A stretch of DNA of 64,000 nt, taken from JAWVZU01 sp033722075. Lineage in GTDB: Bacteria > Pseudomonadota > Gammaproteobacteria > Xanthomonadales > SZUA-38. The notes under the pieces are model-generated. The model saw nothing but the letters and a program-made list of their open reading frames with translations, was not told the origin of the DNA and did not search any database. Where the stretch lies: NCBI GenBank assembly GCA_033722075.1, contig JAWVZU010000001.1, forward strand, positions 1 to 64,000, read 5' to 3'. The translations under genes and the position numbers were made by a program. Below are positions 33,516 through 41,548 of this stretch, piece after piece. Positions within the stretch are counted from its first letter, which is position 1, and each line of letters opens with the position of its first letter.

Positions 33516-34790
33516 ATGAATCGGATCAAAAGCTGCGCGCTGTTGCTGTGCTGCGTCCTGGGGACGGCCAAGGCTACCGGCCTGGGCGAGTTGGAAGTCA
33601 CCTCCAGCTACGGCGCACCATTCTCGGCGACCTTGCGAGTCAATATCGACGGTCTGAACCTCGCCCCGCAGGTTCGTGTAGCGGGCTCGGAGGCGTACGA
33701 TCGGCTGACGCTCGATCGACCACGCATCGTCGATTCCATCTCTGTTGGCGAACTTCAGCGGGACGGTGCCGGTTGGTATGCCACGCTGGAAGGCGATGCG
33801 CCGGTCAAGGAACTGGTCCTCGATCTGGTGCTGCTTATCGAAGAACCTGGCTCTCGCCAGGCCAGGCACTACCCGGTGCTGCTTGATTTCGGGCCCTCGC
33901 CAGCCACCAGCACCGCCGAATCCACCGGCCGTCAGGCACCGCGCTCGATCGCCGCCTCTCCACGCAGCTCGCGTCCCCCGTCCCGGGACGGAGACGGTAC
34001 TTACCGCGTTCGCCGCGGCGATACGCTGTTCGGTATTGCCCGAAGTCTCGGCGGGCAAGGCAGCATGGCTGAATTGGCCGAAGCGATCTTTCAGGCCAAC
34101 CCGGAAGCCTTCATCCGCGGCGACCGCAATCGCCTGAGAGCAGATGTCGACCTGCGCATTCCGGGCTCGGCGGACGTCGCCAGGCCCGGGGAGACGGCAC
34201 CGGCGCGAGTGGATCCTACCCCCTCGGAAATTACCGTGGAACGAGTCGAACTGACCGTACCTCCGGAGGTTGCCCAGCTGGAACGATCGCTCGACCAGCT
34301 CGCTGCCAGCGAAGACTCGGAACTGGAAGCCCGGGCCGAGGAAGCTCGCCTTCAGCTCGCTTTCAGCCGTGCGGAACTCGAGACCTATCGCCAGGAAAAC
34401 GTGGCTCTGAACGAGCAGATCGACATCCTCGAGCAGCGCCTCGACGACATGCAGGAGCTGCTCGATCTCCGCGATGAGGATGTAGCGGCCGCACTTGAAC
34501 GCGAGAGCCGGAGTTCGGCGCCGGCAGAAATGGAACCGCAGCCCGGCCTGGTGACCCCGGAGGCGGCCACCGTACCACCCAGGGATCCGCTCCCGGAGCC
34601 CCCGGCCCCCTCGAACGAGTTCGATTCGAAAAGCGTCATCCTCTATTTCGGTGGCGGCGTCGTGGCGATCATCGGCATGGTGATCCTGTTCTTCTACCTG
34701 CGCGAGGACAAGGCGCGAGCCGAGCAAAGGCGGCGGCTTGCTCGACAGATCGAAGAGGAATCCCGGCTGACGCTTCCCGAGGATCTTTAG
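33516..34790 (+). CDS. FimV-like LysM membrane protein (copy B)
   Basis: 424 residues with the same architecture as copy A. It has a signal peptide (1-20), a FimV N-terminal domain whose last strand reads ARHYPVLLDF, a Ser/Pro linker, LysM (YRVRRGDTLFGIARSLGG then RNRLRADVDLRIP), a coiled coil (about 268-330, SRAELETYRQENVALNE), a membrane helix (about 375-397) and a basic tail. No C-terminal TPR or FimV cytoplasmic domain is present. The paralogy to copy A is unmistakable across LysM and coiled coil. The ATG at 33516 follows a weak purine-rich site. Confidence 0.82.
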   Translation: MNRIKSCALLLCCVLGTAKATGLGELEVTSSYGAPFSATLRVNIDGLNLAPQVRVAGSEAYDRLTLDRPRIVDSISVGELQRDGAGWYATLEGDAPVKELVLDLVLLIEEPGSRQARHYPVLLDFGPSPATSTAESTGRQAPRSIAASPRSSRPPSRDGDGTYRVRRGDTLFGIARSLGGQGSMAELAEAIFQANPEAFIRGDRNRLRADVDLRIPGSADVARPGETAPARVDPTPSEITVERVELTVPPEVAQLERSLDQLAASEDSELEARAEEARLQLAFSRAELETYRQENVALNEQIDILEQRLDDMQELLDLRDEDVAAALERESRSSAPAEMEPQPGLVTPEAATVPPRDPLPEPPAPSNEFDSKSVILYFGGGVVAIIGMVILFFYLREDKARAEQRRRLARQIEEESRLTLPEDL

Positions 34791-34908
34791 CCCGACCCTC
34801 CCTGTCGACCGCTTGACCGGGCAAACTACAAGCCTGCCGCCGGGCATTGGATCGGCGACGGATTTCGGCATAATGCAAGGCCGTCAGCCTGTCCGGAGCC
34901 ACCGTTTC

Positions 34909-36495
34909 ATGCGCCTACTCGTCTCGTTTTGCCTGGTCGTAGCTGTTTTCTCCGCCATGGCCGAAATCCCGGAAGCACCTGATCGCGAGCGCGGGGTCGG
35001 CCCCTTCGAGCGCATGATCCTGCGCGGTGGCACCCTGGTCGACGGCACTGGCGCCCCACCCCTGGGCCCGGTCGACATCGTCATCGAAGGTGACACCATC
35101 CGGTCGATCCAGTCCGTCGGTTATCCCGGCGTTCCGATTGCCGAGGACAAGCGGCCCAAGGCGGACGGGAACACGCGGGAGATCGACATCGAGGGCATGT
35201 ACGTGTTGCCGGGCTTCGTGGACATGCACGGACACATGGGCGGAAAGGCCCAGGGCGTCAGCGCCGAATACGTGTTCAAGCTATGGATGGGACACGGCAT
35301 TACCGCCGTCCGGGACCCGTCCTGCGGGAACGGGCTGGACTGGTGCCTGAAACATCGCGAGCGGTCCGAGCGCAACGAGATCACGGCGCCGCGGATCTTT
35401 GCCTATCCCGCGTTCGGCAGTGGGCGAGACGAACCGATCACCAGCGTCGACCAGGCCCGGGACTGGGTTCGCTCGGTGGCCCGCCGCGGCGCGCAGGGCG
35501 TGAAGTTTTTCGGTGCGCCGCCGGAGATCATGGCTGCCGCGCTGGAAGAGATCCAGCGGCAGGGGCTGCGCTCGGCGATGCACCATGCCCAGCTGGCCGT
35601 CACCCGGGTCAACGTGCGGGACACCGCGCGGATGGGTTTGACCACGATGGAACACTGGTACGGCCTGCCCGAGGCACTGTTCGAGGATCGCACCATCCAG
35701 GACTACCCGCCGGACTACAACTACAGCAACGAGCAGCATCGGTTTGGCGAGGCGGGCCGGCTGTGGGCCCAGGCCGCCGCGCCCGGTAGCGAGACCTGGA
35801 ACACGCTGCGCGACGAACTGGTCGAGCTGGATTTCACGCTCGACCCCACGTTCACCATCTATGAAGCCAGCCGGGACCTGATGCGCGAGCGCACGGCCGA
35901 CTGGCATCGGGAGTACACGCTGCCGGCCCTCTGGCAGTTCTTCCAGCCATCGCGCAAGGCGCACGGCTCCTACTGGTTCGACTGGACGACGGCAAACGAG
36001 ATCGCCTGGCGCGGCAACTTCGAGCGCTGGATGCGCTTCGTCAATGACTTCAAGAACCATGGCGGGCGAGTCACAACCGGATCGGACTCGGGCTATATCT
36101 TCAAGGTCTACGGGTTCGGCTACGTCCGCGAACTGGAACTGCTCCAGGAGGCCGGCTTCCATCCCCTGGAGGTGATTCGCTCCGCGACGCTCAATGGCGC
36201 AGAAGCGCTAGGCGCCTCGGATCACCTCGGCTCCGTCGAGCCGGGCAAGCATGCGGACCTGGTGGTGGTCGAGGAGAATCCCCTGGCCAATTTCAAGGTC
36301 CTCTACGGCAACGGGCATTTTCGACTGAACGAGAACAACGAGCCCGTCCGAGCCGGTGGCGTCCGCTATACGATCAAGGACGGCATCGTATTCGATGCCC
36401 GTCGCCTGCTCGGTGATGTGCGCGAAATGGTGAAGAAGGCCCGCGAGGATTCGGAGTATTGCCTGCCCGTCTCCGACTGCATCGAGGGGCCGTGA
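34909..36495 (+). CDS. secreted amidohydrolase family protein
   Basis: 528 residues from the ATG at 34909, which begins a signal peptide (MRLLVSFCLVVAVFSAMA) and has GGAG ten nt upstream. The metal-binding HxH is in DMHGHMGG (His107, His109). Further ligands probably come from SAMHHAQ and TTMEHWYG, and the catalytic Asp from TGSDSGYI. The C-terminal sandwich has GSVEPGKHADLVVVEENPL, typical of imidazolonepropionase- and prolidase-like amidohydrolases. It probably acts in the periplasm on a peptide or cyclic amide. The substrate is unknown. Confidence 0.85.
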   Translation: MRLLVSFCLVVAVFSAMAEIPEAPDRERGVGPFERMILRGGTLVDGTGAPPLGPVDIVIEGDTIRSIQSVGYPGVPIAEDKRPKADGNTREIDIEGMYVLPGFVDMHGHMGGKAQGVSAEYVFKLWMGHGITAVRDPSCGNGLDWCLKHRERSERNEITAPRIFAYPAFGSGRDEPITSVDQARDWVRSVARRGAQGVKFFGAPPEIMAAALEEIQRQGLRSAMHHAQLAVTRVNVRDTARMGLTTMEHWYGLPEALFEDRTIQDYPPDYNYSNEQHRFGEAGRLWAQAAAPGSETWNTLRDELVELDFTLDPTFTIYEASRDLMRERTADWHREYTLPALWQFFQPSRKAHGSYWFDWTTANEIAWRGNFERWMRFVNDFKNHGGRVTTGSDSGYIFKVYGFGYVRELELLQEAGFHPLEVIRSATLNGAEALGASDHLGSVEPGKHADLVVVEENPLANFKVLYGNGHFRLNENNEPVRAGGVRYTIKDGIVFDARRLLGDVREMVKKAREDSEYCLPVSDCIEGP

Positions 36496-36616
36496 TTCCG
36501 ACGGCTATTGCCATTCTTGCTCGATCGGGCGGCGATGGGGGTTCTGAATCGACGAAGTATTTCGTTTTTGCCGCCGATAGGGGTAGAGTCGGGCGGGAGC
36601 CACACGGTCATGCACC

Positions 36617-36970
36617 ATGAGATCAATCGCATTCGCTTTCGTTGCAACCTTTCTCGTCGGCGCCTGCGCATCCTCGCCTCGCCAGGATGCCGCCACACCC
36701 AGCACCGCCCAGCTCACCCCCGCTTCCTATTCGACATCGACTGCGACGCCGCAACCGGAAAGCTCTGTCGCCGTTCCGGTCTCCGATGATGATGTCTGCA
36801 AGCCCAGAATCATCGATCGGCGCGCTGCCCTGAAGGACGACTGCCTAAATCGCATCGAACGTTCGCCAACGGCGGGGAAGGGTTATAACGCCATCGGCCG
36901 TGAACCGAAGCACCAGCTCAAGAGCATGTGTGACTACTCGGTCCTGCCCAAGTGTCGACGCAAGTACTGA
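36617..36970 (+). CDS. small lipoprotein, unknown function
   Basis: 117 residues. A lipoprotein signal (MRSIAFAFVATFLVGAC, lipobox VGAC) is followed by a Ser/Thr/Pro-rich spacer (about 18-55) and a C-terminal region with four cysteines (DVCKP, DDCLN, SMCDY, PKCRRKY). The cysteines may form disulfides in the periplasm. I do not recognise a family. A second small Cys-containing lipoprotein gene follows 68 nt downstream, so the two may form a unit. Confidence 0.7.
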   Translation: MRSIAFAFVATFLVGACASSPRQDAATPSTAQLTPASYSTSTATPQPESSVAVPVSDDDVCKPRIIDRRAALKDDCLNRIERSPTAGKGYNAIGREPKHQLKSMCDYSVLPKCRRKY

Positions 36971-37038
36971 ACCGGGTGGACGGCAGGGCTTCGCTTCGGC
37001 ACACTCTCGGCAACAGGCGAGAACACACAAGTCTCAAT

Positions 37039-37284
37039 ATGTCGAAAAAGCTGCTCAGTCTTGCGCTGCTTGGCGCATTGCTTGCCGGCTCGGGATGCGC
37101 CAGCAAGCAGAACCGGATCTACATTGGCCAGTGCGCCGTGCCGGGCCACTGGTTCTGCGGCAAGATCTACGACAGCCGCGCCCAATGCAACAACGACCGC
37201 AAGAAGCACGATTTCGAGACATCCCTCCCGGGAACCTGTTACAGCGGCGATCCCCGCGGCCGACCCGACACGCGTACGATGTGA
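37039..37284 (+). CDS. small cysteine-containing lipoprotein, unknown function
   Basis: 81 residues from the ATG at 37039 (MSKKLLSLALLGALLAGSGC, lipobox GSGC). The mature part is 62 residues with four more cysteines (IGQCAVP, WFCGKIY, AQCNNDRK, GTCYSGD), which could form two disulfides. An upstream in-frame start would place the signal in the middle and is rejected. I do not recognise a family. A hairpin with the arms GTCCG/CGGAC follows the stop but has no T-tract. Confidence 0.68.
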   Translation: MSKKLLSLALLGALLAGSGCASKQNRIYIGQCAVPGHWFCGKIYDSRAQCNNDRKKHDFETSLPGTCYSGDPRGRPDTRTM

Positions 37285-37370
37285 CCTCCCCTGTCCGTCC
37301 GGAAAGGCGGACGGTGTAACTACGAAGAAAAACGTATATGATTCGGCCGGTTGCCTTGCTGGATTGTGTC

Positions 37371-39797
37371 ATGACTCACCGTTTCGCCTGCCTGTTTGCC
37401 GCACTGGTGTCCATGTCTGCGGTCGCCACCGATATTCCCCTGGGAAATCTGCCTGCCGACCAGGGCCTGCGAATCGAAGGCCTCGCGCGCAACGACCAGG
37501 CGGGTTCGGCTGCTCTCGCCACGGGCGACTTCAACGGCGACGGCATCAAGGACCTGGCTTTCAGTGCGACCGGCGTGGACGCGGCAGTCAACGGCAGCAC
37601 GGCCGCCAACGTCGGCGAGGTGTATGTCCTGTTCGGCCATCCGACCGCCTTTGAAGATCCGATCGATCTGAACGAGATCATCAACGGAGACGGCAGCCGC
37701 GGCTTCGCCGTCCGCGGCGAGTTTCCCGGCAACGCGATCGGCGCGAACCTCATGGGGGTGGACCTGACCGCCGACGGGATCGACGAGCTCGTGATCAGTT
37801 CTCCCCGATCGGGTACGACCGCCGGAAACCAGGGCATCGTCTACATCCTCTTCGGCAAGCGCGGGAGTTTCGATCCGGTGTTCCCGCTAGGTCGCCTCCG
37901 GACCCAGGACAACAGCGGCACCGGCGAGGGATTCATCGTGTCCGGCACCCAGCTCAACGGGCAGATCGGCGCATCGCTGGCCGCCCTGGAAGACTTCAAC
38001 GGCGATGGCATCAGCGACCTGTTGATCGGCGGATCCCTCATCTCGAATACGAGTTCTACCAACGGCCGCCTGGGCCAGAGCGTGATACTTTTCGGGCGTG
38101 ACGGCACCGAGAGCTGGCCGGCGACGCTGCGTACGGTGGACTTCCGCGAGGACCTGCTGGGTGAACTGCTCGGAACCCTGATTACCTCGGCCGGTTCCGA
38201 GGAGCAGGGGGGCGACGCCTCGCTGAGTGCCGGCGATGTCAACGGCGATGGCCTCAGTGACTTCTTTTTCGCGGGTCCGAACGGCGATGGACCCAACGGC
38301 GAAGCGGGCGCCGGTTTCGTCGACCTGCTGGCAGGCCGCTCGGCCTACGGCGGTGACATCGAACTGCGCGTCCGCTCCCAGGCCGGCATTCTGACCCGCT
38401 TCTTCGGTGAAGCCGGTGATGGTGCCGGCACCGATCTCGCCCGACTGGGCGATTTCAACGGCGACGGGCACGAGGATTTTGCGATCAGCGCGCCCTTCGG
38501 CGGCGCCGACGAGCGGGGGCGCGTGTACATCCTGTTTGGACGCCCGGTCGGTCAGCCCTGGGGAAGCGACGTAAGACTCATGCAGCTGGTTGACTCGAAT
38601 GGCGCCGCAGTGATCAGCGGCGGTCCGGAAGAGCGCATCGGGCAGTCCGTCTCCGCCACCGGCGACGTGGACGGAGACGGTTTCGACGATGTGCTCATAG
38701 GCGCCGCCGAAGGCGGCATCGCGGGTCGCGCCTACCTCGTTTTCGGACGGGCCAGCGAGCGACGGATCGACCTGACCCAGGACTCGGGAGTCACGCGGTT
38801 CGAGGGGGCCATGGCGGAAGACTTCGCGGGCCGCTCGGTGGCTGGACGAGGTGATTTCAATGCCGACGGAAGCCACGACTTCACGATCGGCTCGACGCTG
38901 GCGGATGGCGCTGTCGAGAACGCCGGCAGCCTGCATGTCCTGTTCGGCGCCGGGGAAGATGCGGCACCCCCCATGCAGGGCGAACTGAGCCACGCCCTTT
39001 ACGACCCGGCTCTTCCCGGCCAGGGCGTACTGCTCGAATACGGCCAGCGCAATGGTCAGGGTGGACTCTTCGCCGCCTGGTACACCTTCGAGGCCGGACA
39101 ACCGATCTGGCTCGTGACCGACCTGCCCGCGTTCGCCCGCGGTCAACGTTCGCTGGTCGCACCGCTGTTTGTCACCGAAGGCGCTTTCTTCGGAGAAGAC
39201 TTCAACTCGAACCAGGTCAGCACCGAAGCCTGGGGCAGCGTCCGGGTAACCCAGACTCGATGCGGCCGGATCCTCTGGGAGTATGAGCGGGCGTCCGACG
39301 GCCAGGCCGGCCGTCTTCTCCTTCGACCGGTACTGGCGGACCTGCTGGGTCTCGATCTTTGCGCCTTGAACCGCGACGAAGACACGGCGACCAACCCTAG
39401 ACGCCAGGTGGCCGGGACCTTCTGGAACCCCGATCGATCCGGCGAAGGCATTCTCCTCGACCTCGAGGACCGGGCGGGTCCACCACAGCTATTCTTCTCC
39501 TGGTTCACCTATAATCAGGGACGGCAGGTCTGGCTCGTCGGCAGCGGTCCGATGGATGTCGTCTCCGGGCGCGCCTCGGCGATCGAACTCTTCGAAGCCG
39601 GCGGGGCAGATTTCGGGAACCGGTTCGATCCGGGCGAGGTGGCGCTGCGTCGCTGGGGCAGCGTCGACCTGGAGTTCGCCGGCTGCGGCACGGCGGAGCT
39701 GAACTATGCGGGCAGTTTTGCCGGGCAGAACGAGCAGATCGGACGCATAGCCCTCGAGCGGTTCACCGACGGCCTGGCAGATTTCGACTGCAATTGA
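37371..39797 (+). CDS. secreted FG-GAP beta-propeller protein with two C-terminal WFTF modules
   Basis: 808 residues from the ATG at 37371, which starts the signal peptide. ATG 37338 is the alternative. Residues about 40-530 are FG-GAP/integrin-alpha-like blades with seven calcium-type loops, such as DFNGDGIKD, DFNGDGISD, DVNGDGLSD, DFNGDGHED and DVDGDGFDD, each followed by a YVLFG-like strand. The C-terminus carries two copies of an unnamed module (about 541-655 and 676-800) with DPALPGQG...FAAWYTF...WLV and NPDRSGEG...FFSWFTY...WLVG. The protein is probably cell-surface or secreted and adhesive or ligand-binding. The same module ends the proteins at 48097 and 49554. Confidence 0.82.
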   Translation: MTHRFACLFAALVSMSAVATDIPLGNLPADQGLRIEGLARNDQAGSAALATGDFNGDGIKDLAFSATGVDAAVNGSTAANVGEVYVLFGHPTAFEDPIDLNEIINGDGSRGFAVRGEFPGNAIGANLMGVDLTADGIDELVISSPRSGTTAGNQGIVYILFGKRGSFDPVFPLGRLRTQDNSGTGEGFIVSGTQLNGQIGASLAALEDFNGDGISDLLIGGSLISNTSSTNGRLGQSVILFGRDGTESWPATLRTVDFREDLLGELLGTLITSAGSEEQGGDASLSAGDVNGDGLSDFFFAGPNGDGPNGEAGAGFVDLLAGRSAYGGDIELRVRSQAGILTRFFGEAGDGAGTDLARLGDFNGDGHEDFAISAPFGGADERGRVYILFGRPVGQPWGSDVRLMQLVDSNGAAVISGGPEERIGQSVSATGDVDGDGFDDVLIGAAEGGIAGRAYLVFGRASERRIDLTQDSGVTRFEGAMAEDFAGRSVAGRGDFNADGSHDFTIGSTLADGAVENAGSLHVLFGAGEDAAPPMQGELSHALYDPALPGQGVLLEYGQRNGQGGLFAAWYTFEAGQPIWLVTDLPAFARGQRSLVAPLFVTEGAFFGEDFNSNQVSTEAWGSVRVTQTRCGRILWEYERASDGQAGRLLLRPVLADLLGLDLCALNRDEDTATNPRRQVAGTFWNPDRSGEGILLDLEDRAGPPQLFFSWFTYNQGRQVWLVGSGPMDVVSGRASAIELFEAGGADFGNRFDPGEVALRRWGSVDLEFAGCGTAELNYAGSFAGQNEQIGRIALERFTDGLADFDCN

Positions 39798-39815
39798 TCG
39801 ACGAGCGAGACGACC

Positions 39816-40178
39816 TTGAGCAAGAAAAGCGGACTGGTTCTCTATGGGCTGGAGAAATGCTCGACCTGCAGGAAGGCGCGTGCCTGGCTGGATGAGCATG
39901 GCATCGAGCATGAGTTCGTCGACTATCGCGACCACCCCCTGAATGGACGGCAGTTGCAGAGCTGGGCCGATTTGCTTGGCGGCTGGGCGAAACTGGTCAA
40001 CCGGGCCTCCATGACCTGGCGCCGACTGCCCGACGATCTCAAGTCTCCGCAACGCGATCACGACTGGCTCGAGCTGGTTGCCAATCATCCGGCGCTGGTC
40101 CGCAGACCCGTCGCCTGGGACGGAGAATCGGTGCAGGTCGGCTTCAATCCGAAACGCTATCGGGAAAGTTTCCTTTAA
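39816..40178 (+). CDS. ArsC/Spx/YffB-family thioredoxin-fold protein
   Basis: 120 residues. The start is TTG 39816 (MSKKSGLVLYGLEKCSTCRKA), since no in-frame ATG precedes the conserved strand. The CxxC-type motif KCSTCRKA lies at the start of helix 1, as in Spx/YffB proteins. DLLGGWAKLVNRAS and RRPVAWDGESVQVGFN match the arsenate-reductase-like family. YffB-type members are glutathione- or thiol-dependent reductases of uncertain substrate. True arsenate reduction is not implied, and no ars genes are nearby. Confidence 0.85.
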   Translation: MSKKSGLVLYGLEKCSTCRKARAWLDEHGIEHEFVDYRDHPLNGRQLQSWADLLGGWAKLVNRASMTWRRLPDDLKSPQRDHDWLELVANHPALVRRPVAWDGESVQVGFNPKRYRESFL

Positions 40179-40237
40179 ACCATCCGCCGGCGCCTCTCGT
40201 CCAATCTTCCGGACATTCATTTTTTGGGGGCATTCCC

Positions 40238-40903
40238 ATGCGCAAGACTGCAGTTGTCATTTCGGCTCTGGTCGGAGCCATCTTCACCGCATCCGCTTCG
40301 GCCGACGTGCGAGTCGAATACAGCACCGTCAACAAATCGATCACGGTCCAGGAAAACGAAACCGCTGGAGACCTGGATTCGGTCAACGGATCCATCCGCA
40401 TCGGTGACTTCGCGACCGTCGGCAGCGTCGAGTCCGTAAACGGCAGCATTCGGGTCGGACAAGGGGTCCGCGCCGAGTCCATCGATTCCGTCAACGGCGG
40501 GATCAGCCTCGAAGGCGATGTCACGGTCGAGGGCACCATCGAGACGGTCAATGGGGGCATCGAAGCCGACCCGGGCGTTCGCATTGTCGGCGGGGTCAGC
40601 ACGGTCAACGGTACGCTGGACCTGGACAACGCGCTGGTGGAAGGGGATATCACCACCTACAACGGCGCCATAATGCTGCGCAACGGAACCTCCGTGGCTG
40701 GTGACATTCACGTCAAGAAGTCCCGCAGTTCCGGCTGGTCCCTGTTCGGCGGCAAGAAGAAGCCCGTGATCATCGAGATCGGGGACGACAGCATCATCCA
40801 GGGCGACCTCTATTTCGAACGGCCCGTGGAACTGCGGGTTGGCCGCAATGCCCAATACGGTCGCATTCACGGCGACGAAGTGCAGATGCACGAACGCAAG
40901 TAG
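40238..40903 (+). CDS. exported VNG-repeat protein, bactofilin-like beta-solenoid
   Basis: 221 residues with a signal peptide (1-22, ending SASA). The middle (about 45-155) consists of six repeats of about 20 residues, each with a (S/T)VNG or TYNG turn (DSVNGSIRI, ESVNGSIRV, DSVNGGISL, ETVNGGIEA, STVNGTLDL, TTYNGAIML). That pattern predicts a right-handed beta-solenoid like bactofilins or polymer-forming proteins. Known bactofilins are cytosolic, so export would be unusual. The C-terminus (about 170-221) is a further short strand-rich part. A clear terminator follows at 40964, so the gene is probably monocistronic or the last of its unit. Confidence 0.7.
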   Translation: MRKTAVVISALVGAIFTASASADVRVEYSTVNKSITVQENETAGDLDSVNGSIRIGDFATVGSVESVNGSIRVGQGVRAESIDSVNGGISLEGDVTVEGTIETVNGGIEADPGVRIVGGVSTVNGTLDLDNALVEGDITTYNGAIMLRNGTSVAGDIHVKKSRSSGWSLFGGKKKPVIIEIGDDSIIQGDLYFERPVELRVGRNAQYGRIHGDEVQMHERK

Positions 40904-40917
40904 CGTATCGCCCTCTT

Positions 40918-40946
40918 GGTCCGGCCAATGCTTGCATGGCCGGACC
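40918..40946. repeat. 10-bp perfect hairpin downstream of the VNG gene
   Basis: GGTCCGGCCA (40918-40927) pairs perfectly with TGGCCGGACC (40937-40946) over a 9-nt loop. No T-tract follows. It precedes the intrinsic terminator at 40964 by 18 nt and probably protects the 3' end of the mRNA or is a small dispersed palindrome. Confidence 0.45.
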
Positions 40947-40963
40947 GGCCTCTGACAAGATAG

Positions 40964-40990
40964 CGCGCTGCTAAGGCAGCGCGTTTTCTG
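40964..40990 (+). terminator. intrinsic terminator after the VNG-repeat gene
   Basis: CGCGCTGC (40964-40971), loop TAAG, GCAGCGCG (40976-40983), then TTTTCTGTTTC. The perfect 8-bp stem plus T-rich tail on the plus strand separates the VNG-repeat gene from the membrane-protein/M1-peptidase operon. The rest of 40991-41050 holds only the leader of the next gene. Confidence 0.8.
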
Positions 40991-41050
40991 TTTCTATGCC
41001 GACTCCATCCCATTGATTTTCGAATCCCTCACTATTGGGGGCCTTTGCCG

Positions 41051-41548
41051 ATGGCGAGCCTGAGAGCAGCAGCCGGACTTTGGGCGGTGGCCGGATTCAG
41101 CCTGTTGCTGATCGCCGCCATCGAGCGACTGCTGCCCCATGCGCTCGACGCGCTGTCCATGCCGTTGGGCCTGCATCATCTGGCCCTGCTGGCAGCCAAT
41201 CTCCTGTTCATGCTCTACAGCGAGGGCTACCGCGGCTTCCAGCGCAGTTTCTCTCCGCGCTTCGCCGCGCGCGTCGCGGACCTGCGCCGCAACGGCGATC
41301 TCCTGCGCGGCGTGCTCGCCCCGTTCTATTGCATGGGATACTTCGGCGCCGGCCGTCGCCAGACCATCGTGACCTGGAGCCTGACGACCCTGATCGTTCT
41401 GCTGGTCATCACTTTCCGTCTCATTCCGCAACCATGGCGCGGCGTCCTGGACGCCGGAGTGGTCGCCGGCCTGATCTACGGGCTGCTTGCGACCTGGTAC
41501 TGGACCGCCCTGCTGTGGAATACCCGCGAGGAGCCCGTGGCATCATGA
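41051..41548 (+). CDS. four-TM inner membrane protein, unknown function
   Basis: 165 residues from the ATG at 41051. A TTG two codons earlier is in frame, and GGGGG lies about 11 nt upstream. About four hydrophobic helices are visible (5-25, 40-60, 108-128 and 135-158), with a basic cytoplasmic loop around residues 65-95. I do not recognise a family. Its stop overlaps the start of the M1 peptidase lipoprotein gene by 4 nt (ATGA), so the pair is probably translationally coupled. Confidence 0.7.
   Translation: MASLRAAAGLWAVAGFSLLLIAAIERLLPHALDALSMPLGLHHLALLAANLLFMLYSEGYRGFQRSFSPRFAARVADLRRNGDLLRGVLAPFYCMGYFGAGRRQTIVTWSLTTLIVLLVITFRLIPQPWRGVLDAGVVAGLIYGLLATWYWTALLWNTREEPVAS

Noticed and set aside
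39816..40178. Arsenate reductase role for the ArsC-like protein
   Set aside because: The YffB/Spx-like pattern and the lack of any ars gene nearby do not support arsenate detoxification.
40360..40700. Short regular repeats considered as a CRISPR array
   Set aside because: The repeat unit is in frame within a coding sequence and varies at the DNA level. It reflects the VNG protein repeats.
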